NCBI GenBank assembly: GCA_035528275.1 | Contig: DATKYV010000340.1 | Coordinates: 1-47,865 of the forward strand | Length of the DNA stretch: 47,865 nt | Source of the DNA: DATKYV01 sp035528275 | GTDB lineage: Bacteria; Acidobacteriota; Terriglobia; UBA7540 | Direction of reading: 5' to 3' | Shown here: piece after piece, positions 42,454 to 47,865 of the stretch | How the letters are laid out: the number at the start of each line of letters is the position of its first letter | Position numbering within the stretch: the first letter of the stretch is position 1 | Translations under genes and position numbers: made by a program | The notes under the pieces: model-generated | The model's database searches: none | What the model was told of the DNA's origin: nothing | What the model saw: only the letters and a program-made list of their open reading frames with translations

Positions 42454-43467
42454 TCAGCGGTCGGCGACCTTCACCAACTGCTTGCCGATGTTCTCACCTT
42501 TCAACATGCCGATGAAGGCGCGGGGCGCATTCTCGATTCCTTCCGTGATGGTTTCCCGGTATTTGAGCTTTCCTTCCTTCAGCCATTGCGCCATCTGCGC
42601 CAGTCCCTCGGGGTAACGCTCGGCGAACTGGAAGACCAGGAATCCTTCGGCTCTGGCCTGCTTGACGATGAGCGCCCAGAGCCAGCGCGGCTCCATCTCC
42701 GGACGCTCCAGATTGTATTGGGAGATTTGGCCGCACACCACGATTCGCGCCCGGACGTTGATGAGCCGGAATACCGCGTCGGTGATGGCGCCGCCCACGT
42801 TATCGAAATAGACGTCAATTCCGTTGGGACAAAGCTCTTTGAGCTTTCGGTAGTAGTTGCGCGTCGTCTTATAGTTGAAGGCCTTGTCGAACCCGCATTC
42901 CTCGGTCAAGTACCGGACCTTCTCGTCCGTCCCGGCGATTCCCACTACGTGGCAGCCCTTGATTTTTGCGATCTGTCCCACGAGCGATCCGACAGCGCCC
43001 GCCGCGCCGGAAACCACCACACTCTCGCCCGCTTGGGGTTGGCCGATGTCGAGCAGTCCGAAATAGGCCGTAAGCCCAGGCATACCGAGCACCCCGAGAG
43101 CCGTCGAAATCGGCGCCAGGTTTGGATCAACTTTCCTCACGCCCGAGCCATCCGAGATGGCGTACTGTTGCCAGCCGAAGTAGCCTTCCACAATCTCGCT
43201 GACCGCGAAGCCTGGGTGATTTGACTGGGTGACCTCTCCGACTCCGCCGCCGGTGATGACATCGCCGATCTCGACGGCCGCCCTGTACGACCTTCCCTCG
43301 CCGATGAGCGGGCGCATGTAGGGGTCGACGGAGAGGTACAGCACGCGCACCAGAAACTCTCCCGGTCCGGGCGTGGGAATGGGAGATTCAACCAGCTTGA
43401 AGTCGGATTCCTTGGGAAAGCCGACGGGTCTTACCGCGAGGGTCATCTGTTTGTTCATCGTTGACAT
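42454..43467 (-). CDS. Zinc-independent MDR-family NADPH reductase (CurA-like)
   Basis: 337 residues. The MDR superfamily fold lacks the zinc cysteines. LYLSVDPYMRPLIGEG at about 43-58, GMPGLTAYFGLLDIG (about 128-142), the nucleotide motif VSGAAGAVGSLVGQIAK and IDVYFDNVGGAITDAV match the curcumin/leukotriene B4/prostaglandin reductase group. It reduces the double bond of alpha,beta-unsaturated ketones with NADPH, perhaps detoxifying reactive enones. A GAGG ribosome site lies ahead of the ATG. It is divergent from the START-like gene at 43638, with about 170 bp between the two. Confidence 0.88.
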   Translation of the reverse strand: MSTMNKQMTLAVRPVGFPKESDFKLVESPIPTPGPGEFLVRVLYLSVDPYMRPLIGEGRSYRAAVEIGDVITGGGVGEVTQSNHPGFAVSEIVEGYFGWQQYAISDGSGVRKVDPNLAPISTALGVLGMPGLTAYFGLLDIGQPQAGESVVVSGAAGAVGSLVGQIAKIKGCHVVGIAGTDEKVRYLTEECGFDKAFNYKTTRNYYRKLKELCPNGIDVYFDNVGGAITDAVFRLINVRARIVVCGQISQYNLERPEMEPRWLWALIVKQARAEGFLVFQFAERYPEGLAQMAQWLKEGKLKYRETITEGIENAPRAFIGMLKGENIGKQLVKVADR

Positions 43468-43637
43468 GTTTCCTCAAGACAAAATCGCGTCCGCGAATGG
43501 CGCAGTCAATCTATCGCAGGCAGGCCAATGCGGCAAGCGAGCCGGCTGGTGGGACGGAAGCGTTTCGAGTGGCTTTCGAAAGCCTGTCAGGATATCATTT
43601 TAGCGTAGTTTCGGCGGCGATAGGTCACGAAGCGGAT

Positions 43638-44504
43638 ATGCGTTTCTCCCGGCGTTTGCCCTTCACTTTATCTCTCGTCCTGACAATTCAACTGCTCTCC
43701 GCCCAGACGCCCGAAGTGATGAGCGCGGAACTGAAGCCCAAGACTCTGGAGGCCTTTGGGCGTTACGTCGAGGCCACGGAAGCGCGCATTGACGAAGAGC
43801 TGAAGCGGCCCGGCGCGTTCCTTTACGTGGATGGACTTCCCGCGGGACGCCGTTCGCAGATCCAAGCGCAATTGCAGCGCGGCGAAGTCTTTATGGATCG
43901 GCTGCAAACGCTCGATGCTTCAGGCCGGAAGATCACCGCGCCAGATGCTCTCATCCATCACTGGATCGGCGCCGTCTTCGTTCCCGGCGCGAACCTCCGC
44001 CAGACGCTCGACCTGGTTCAGGACTACGATCGCCACCAGGACAGCTACAAGCCCGAAGTCCTGCGCTCCAAGCTCGTGGAGCGCAACGGGAATGACTTCA
44101 AGATTTTCTATCGCCTGCGCAAGAAGAAGGTGATCACCGTGACGCTGAATAGCGATCATGACGTCCACTACTTTCCGGTGGACGAGAAGCACTGGTACAG
44201 CCGTTCCTATAGCACGCGCATTGCCGAGGTCGCCGATGCCGGAGAGCCCAACGAGCACGAGAAGCCCGTCGGCAACGACGGCGGATTCCTCTGGCGGCTT
44301 TACTCATACTGGCGGTTTGAGGAGCGTGACGGAGGCGTGTACGTCGAGTGCGAATCGATTTCCTTGACGCGCGATATTCCCACTCTTCTCACCTGGCTCA
44401 TCAAACCCTTTGTGACCGGCATCCCCAGAGAATCCCTGCTTATGACCATGGGCTCGACGCGCTCCGCGTTGCTCGCCAAGCTTGCTGCCTCCAGGACGAA
44501 ATAA
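43638..44504 (+). CDS. Secreted START/SRPBCC-like conserved protein
   Basis: 288 residues from the ATG at 43638; the frame is open upstream to 43461 but that part overlaps the divergent reductase. Signal peptide about 1-23 (LSLVLTIQLLSAQ). The mature protein starts with a helical part (LEAFGRYVEATEARIDEEL) and continues with GGFLWRLYSYWRFEERDGGVYVECESISLTRDIP and FVTGIPRESL, a segment I associate with a START-like (SRPBCC) lipid-binding fold. Function unknown. It ends before a strong terminator at 44556-44584. Confidence 0.75.
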   Translation: MRFSRRLPFTLSLVLTIQLLSAQTPEVMSAELKPKTLEAFGRYVEATEARIDEELKRPGAFLYVDGLPAGRRSQIQAQLQRGEVFMDRLQTLDASGRKITAPDALIHHWIGAVFVPGANLRQTLDLVQDYDRHQDSYKPEVLRSKLVERNGNDFKIFYRLRKKKVITVTLNSDHDVHYFPVDEKHWYSRSYSTRIAEVADAGEPNEHEKPVGNDGGFLWRLYSYWRFEERDGGVYVECESISLTRDIPTLLTWLIKPFVTGIPRESLLMTMGSTRSALLAKLAASRTK

Positions 44505-44555
44505 GACCCAGCAGGATCAACCGTGAATCTTTCCTGAACTCTTCCCCGGAAAAGA

Positions 44556-44584
44556 AAAGAGGCCGGGCAAAACCCGGCCTCTTT
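44556..44584. terminator. Strong bidirectional Rho-independent terminator
   Basis: Perfect 12 bp stem AAAGAGGCCGGG/CCCGGCCTCTTT with the 5-nt loop CAAAA. The A-rich 5' and T-rich 3' sides of the stem let it act on both the START-like gene (ends 44504, plus) and the DUF4382 gene (ends 44626, minus). Confidence 0.85.
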
Positions 44585-44625
44585 CAAGAACCCTTCACGT
44601 CTGAATTGCTCCCGGCCGCGGCGCC

Positions 44626-46092
44626 TCAGAACCCCGTCGTGCAGCCGGTGAATGCCAGCGTCTCCGCCGTCACGGGTGTTCCGACGGTGACGGCCAGCGG
44701 ATTGGCCGCATCGTTCAGGCTGGTCGTTACGGTCGAGGGGGAGCAGTTCGCCGTCCCTTGACCGCCCGGGACGAAGGCCTGGGCATTCACGCTGTAGAGG
44801 ATGTCGCCCGTGGCGGGGCCGGCATAGACCGTGCCCGAGGTCGTGAAGGTGCCCACCTTGGGATTGCTGCCGGGAACGTACAGGACGTAGTCGTGGCATG
44901 CCGTCGTGGGGTCACAGATACCCCCAGTTTCGGTAGCAAAGGTGTTTGAGGAACCAGGGAGGAGTGGAATGGTTACGTGCATGGGTGTTGTCATGGTAGA
45001 CGGGGTGGCATCCTGGAAGGCTGACATGGCGATGTCCGCTCCGATTGCAGTGCCGTCCGCCGCAGTAGTGCTCACTCGGCCCAGCATTTGCGCGGAAGAG
45101 GTGGCCGCGCTGGTTTCGGGCTCAAGCGGTATATCGGCCAGAGCGGTTCCGGTGGGCACGCCAAAGGTGATGGTGGCGTTGTAGGCCACGCCGGCGCCGC
45201 TCACCGCCGCCACCACGATGTCGTAGTTGCCCGAAGGCAGCGGGCAGAAGCTGAACGTTCCCGCCGTTGAGTCCGCCGTCCTCGACATGATGACGCGGTC
45301 GACGGTCGCGTCGTTCGCGTCCGGCTGCTCGGCGAAGACGAAAATCGTGGCGCCGGGAATCGGCTGGCCGGTGGCGTTGTCAATCACCCGGCCGCTGATG
45401 GAATCCGTCGAGAGTGACACCTCGCCGGCGTGCAGCGTGGGTTTCAGGCGGAATTGCCCGTTGCCCTGACGGACGACAGAAGCGCAGGCGCTGAAGTCGA
45501 TGTTGATGTCCGACGTCTGCCCGGCCTCGATGCTGATGGCACCTCCGGCGATGCGGCCCGGAGGAATCTTGATTCCGGTCTGGTCCTGGCTGGAGAGCTG
45601 GAGCACCTGCTTGATGTCCCCGGGTAACACGACGCAGTTGAAACCGGCGTCGCCGCAATTGTTTGTCGAAGGAACTGCCACGCCATTACCCGGACTATTG
45701 CTCAGCAGGTGCAGGCGAATCTGCTGATAATTCCCCGGCGGCAGGCCACTCGCCGAACCCAGAGTCGCCAGCGCGCAGGTGTTCTCGCCGATGTTGAGCA
45801 GGTCGATCTGCATCGGGTTGCTGGTTAGGTCCGCCAGATCCACCCATGCGCCGTCGTTCGCATCCGCGGTGCTCGAAATGTGAGCCCGAACCTTGGTTAC
45901 CGTCACCCAGACGCTGACGAAGTCTCCGATGGGGACTTTGCAGGTCGGTGGGTCGCTCAAAGTGACCGTGGCGCTGCCAGTTCGAACCGTGGGACTCGGG
46001 CTCGAGCTGTTGCCGCAGCTCAAGACCAACGCCAGTCCCACACTCATTGCCAGGAACAGTGCCAGGGTGAACGTGAGTTTACGCGTTTTCAT
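44626..46092 (-). CDS. DUF4382 lipoprotein with carboxypeptidase-regulatory-like domain
   Basis: 488 residues; GGGGGAGGT lies 5-13 nt before the ATG. Signal and lipobox LVLSC (cysteine at residue 26). DUF4382-like domain about 38-230, containing PIGDFVSVWVTVTKVRAH, QIDLLNIGE and PPGNYQQIRLHL. A carboxypeptidase-regulatory-like beta-sandwich follows (about 230-325: SISGRVIDNATGQPIPGATIFV, LPSGNYDIVVA). The C-terminal part is a beta-rich domain with disulfide-type cysteines (GGICDPTTACHDY). Presumably a surface or periplasmic lipoprotein that binds other macromolecules; no enzymatic motif. A promoter-like TTGACG/TAAAAC pair is ~115 bp upstream. Confidence 0.82.
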   Translation of the reverse strand: MKTRKLTFTLALFLAMSVGLALVLSCGNSSSPSPTVRTGSATVTLSDPPTCKVPIGDFVSVWVTVTKVRAHISSTADANDGAWVDLADLTSNPMQIDLLNIGENTCALATLGSASGLPPGNYQQIRLHLLSNSPGNGVAVPSTNNCGDAGFNCVVLPGDIKQVLQLSSQDQTGIKIPPGRIAGGAISIEAGQTSDINIDFSACASVVRQGNGQFRLKPTLHAGEVSLSTDSISGRVIDNATGQPIPGATIFVFAEQPDANDATVDRVIMSRTADSTAGTFSFCPLPSGNYDIVVAAVSGAGVAYNATITFGVPTGTALADIPLEPETSAATSSAQMLGRVSTTAADGTAIGADIAMSAFQDATPSTMTTPMHVTIPLLPGSSNTFATETGGICDPTTACHDYVLYVPGSNPKVGTFTTSGTVYAGPATGDILYSVNAQAFVPGGQGTANCSPSTVTTSLNDAANPLAVTVGTPVTAETLAFTGCTTGF

Positions 46093-46335
46093 GAATAGAC
46101 CTCCCCCAAGAAACTCAATTCGTTCATCAACATCGATACATGTACACCTTCACTTCAGCAATCAGCTCGCCAGTCTGGGCATTTTGTATGCCATTGATAA
46201 TAAAGGTTTTAAATCCAAATTCCAATGGCGTCAAAACATTAAAATTGCACCTAGTGTGAAAAACTTTCCACACCCGTGTCACTTTTGCCTTACCGAGGGG
46301 CGAGGAGCGATCTCCGGCTCCTGGATGGCGGCCAT
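46093..46335. other. AT-rich intergenic region
   Basis: The 46100-46290 stretch is markedly AT-richer than its surroundings. It holds a possible promoter (46206-46234). A minus-strand frame can be read in it for up to 80 codons but with no ribosome site. Confidence 0.5.
46206..46234 (-). promoter_or_regulatory. Possible promoter of the DUF4382 gene
   Basis: Minus strand TTGACG (46229-46234), 17 bp spacer, TAAAAC (46206-46211), in AT-rich DNA. Leader about 105-115 nt. Confidence 0.45.
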
Positions 46336-47745
46336 CTATTCCACGGTGATCTCGCCCAAATCGTACCAACCGTCAGCTTGCCGGCCTTCAATCGCCAATC
46401 GGACCGCCGGCTGTTCTGTGCGCGGGTCGAGCATCGCCAGTCGGAAGCGGTAGGCTCCCGGCCTCAGGTGTTCCGGGACATAAATCGTGCTCTCATAGAC
46501 AGCGTCGCCGGGCAGCCACTTTCGGACGTCGGCGTCGGTGCGGATGACGGCGCTGCCATTTGGAGAACTAATCTGAACAGCCAGCCAATAGTCGCGGTAG
46601 ACCGGAGCGACTCCGGCGTTCAGCCACCACATCTCAACCGGCATCATGCTTCCCGCTTTCACTGCTTTTGGATATTGCAGCTTGCGCAGCAGGAAGCGGT
46701 AGCCCATCTTTTTCTGGAATTCCTCGAACTGTTTTTCCCACTCCGCAGGAATGGCTGTGGACTTCACGTTTAGCGACGTGATGTGCCAACGAAGCGCTTG
46801 CGCGAGGATGTAATCCACGTCGTAACCGCGCTGCTTCCAGGAACCCGGGGTGCCGCAGGTCTCGAGCGACACGGGACTGCGCTCCCAGACATCCTGAATC
46901 CCCGCGCGGACGATTTGTTGTGGATAGAAATCCAGCATATGACTCCAAACTGAGGTTCGGCCTTCCCAAACGCGGCCTTTCATGTCGCCCAGGCAATCGA
47001 GGCGCCAGCCCGCCCCTTGGCGGGTACCGTAAGCGAGCGCCTTTTCTTCGTCGAAGTTCATGAGCAGGGGCGTGCGCTTGAAGGCCTCGATCCAGATATC
47101 GATCAGCACTTTCTGGTGAGGGAACGAGGGCATGTACCGGCTCCAACCCTCGCCCCAGTAACCGACGGATGAGATATCGACGGTGTCGAGGTAAGGATGC
47201 CCGTCGTAGCGCGTGCCCGCGGCGGCAACGAGCTCTCCCCAATACTGCAAGTAGAGCGCGTCGCTGAAGTCGGGCTGCCAGGTGTTGCCATCCTCGTCCG
47301 TTGGTTTGTTGGCGCGGCGCGCACCGGAATTGCGATACCACTCGGGCAGCGCGTGCTCCCGGTCATAAGGCATCAGGCGGATGGCCAAGGTCTGGTGGTG
47401 CGCCCGCGCTTCTTCGAGCGCCAGATCGATGATGTCCCAGCGATACGTGCCCTTTTCCGGCTCGAGCGCCGACCAGAACCAACGGCAGTAGGCGATGGAT
47501 GAATCCGGAAAGTTCGGCCTGACGCTTTCGTCGGGGAGTTTCGAGGTCGGCCCCTCCTCCGACCATTTGAGGCCGGGGTTCAACGCCTGGCCATTGAATC
47601 GCTGGAAGGTCTGAATTCCCATCCCGGGGTTGACCAGAACCTGGTCAATCTCGACCGGCCGCACGATCGCCTTCTCGCTCTGGGCCGCGGCTGCCGCGCC
47701 CATCGTCAACATCAGAACCGTCACCGACACGAATTGGCGAGGCAT
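46336..47745 (-). CDS. Secreted DUF4832 glycosidase-like TIM-barrel protein
   Basis: 469 residues from the ATG at 47745, with GGAG in GAAGGAGAAAC just upstream. Signal peptide about 1-22 (LMLTMGAAAAAQ). DUF4832-type N-terminus: QVLVNPGMGIQTFQRF, then a glycosidase-like barrel segment (YCRWFWSALEPEKGTYRWD, DIIDLALEEARAHHQTLAIRL). VGYWGEGW (about 195) contains a plausible catalytic glutamate. The C-terminal part (about 365-469) is beta-rich (PVEMWWLNAGVAPVYRDYW). It resembles GH42/GH-like barrels but family membership as an active glycosidase is not proven. It may act on plant-derived polysaccharide. Confidence 0.75.
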   Translation of the reverse strand: MPRQFVSVTVLMLTMGAAAAAQSEKAIVRPVEIDQVLVNPGMGIQTFQRFNGQALNPGLKWSEEGPTSKLPDESVRPNFPDSSIAYCRWFWSALEPEKGTYRWDIIDLALEEARAHHQTLAIRLMPYDREHALPEWYRNSGARRANKPTDEDGNTWQPDFSDALYLQYWGELVAAAGTRYDGHPYLDTVDISSVGYWGEGWSRYMPSFPHQKVLIDIWIEAFKRTPLLMNFDEEKALAYGTRQGAGWRLDCLGDMKGRVWEGRTSVWSHMLDFYPQQIVRAGIQDVWERSPVSLETCGTPGSWKQRGYDVDYILAQALRWHITSLNVKSTAIPAEWEKQFEEFQKKMGYRFLLRKLQYPKAVKAGSMMPVEMWWLNAGVAPVYRDYWLAVQISSPNGSAVIRTDADVRKWLPGDAVYESTIYVPEHLRPGAYRFRLAMLDPRTEQPAVRLAIEGRQADGWYDLGEITVE

Positions 47746-47865
47746 CACAGTTTCTCCTTCCTTTGGAATCGAAATTCTAGAGCGGCAAGGACACGGGCTT
47801 TTTCTCCCGGGCGGAGATTTCCGATGCGAAACAGACTTCATGCGTCAGGGCAGCATCCTCCAGGT

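Noticed and set aside
46127..46369. Minus-strand small ORF in AT-rich leader
   Set aside because: No ribosome site, it overlaps the end of the DUF4832 gene, and the sequence is better explained as leader or promoter DNA.

Overview
The window reads as a GC-rich bacterial chromosome segment, most likely from a soil Acidobacteriota. The reasons are the lpxI-type lipid A route, a predicted secretome rich in lipoproteins, TPR proteins and DUF4382, the hfq/hflX/miaA order behind an lpx block, and REP-like palindromes between and even inside genes. No tRNA, rRNA or CRISPR array was seen, and nothing fixes the genus.

Left edge (1-5.2 kb): a partial, divergent family B DNA polymerase carries a ~350 bp cluster of palindromes in frame between its catalytic motifs. 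Its 3' end runs into a four-gene operon of two tandem MntA/HepT (MNT/HEPN) toxin-antitoxin pairs. Divergent from these is a secreted OmpA-family protein with its own promoter.

Core housekeeping (5.4-20.5 kb): pgsA with an AMMECR1 gene. Then a long co-directional minus-strand series, fabZ-lpxA-lpxI-Gfo/Idh oxidoreductase-tonB-(small membrane ORF)-miaA-hfq-hflX, joins lipid A synthesis, envelope energy transduction, tRNA modification and RNA chaperone functions. Divergent from it are folD and coaE. Next comes a minus-strand operon of a membrane-anchored TPR protein, ETF-ubiquinone oxidoreductase and a DUF374 acyltransferase, and then efp on the plus strand. Many of these units have good sigma-70-like promoters with 16-19 bp spacers, listed below.

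Accessory envelope and sugar region (20.5-30.2 kb): secreted proteins and lipoproteins of unknown role, a DmpA/NylC-like P1 peptidase, and a three-gene operon (Tat-exported CehA-like metallohydrolase, KduD-like dehydrogenase, zinc alcohol dehydrogenase) that looks like sugar-acid catabolism.

Cassette-like region (30.2-33.5 kb): a MITE-like element, a tRNA/tmRNA 3'-end-like fragment, and a lone B12-binding radical SAM gene bracketed by diverged inverted repeats. This is the strongest candidate for something undescribed.

Right side (33.5-47.9 kb): a giant TPR protein, a tandem ThuA protein, acyl-CoA dehydrogenase, RNase HI, a CT398-like zinc-ribbon coiled-coil protein, ilvD, a CurA-like reductase, an outer-membrane-type START-like protein, a DUF4382 lipoprotein and a DUF4832 glycosidase-like protein.

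All calls come from reading the sequence. Family names rest on recognised motifs and not on database searches.
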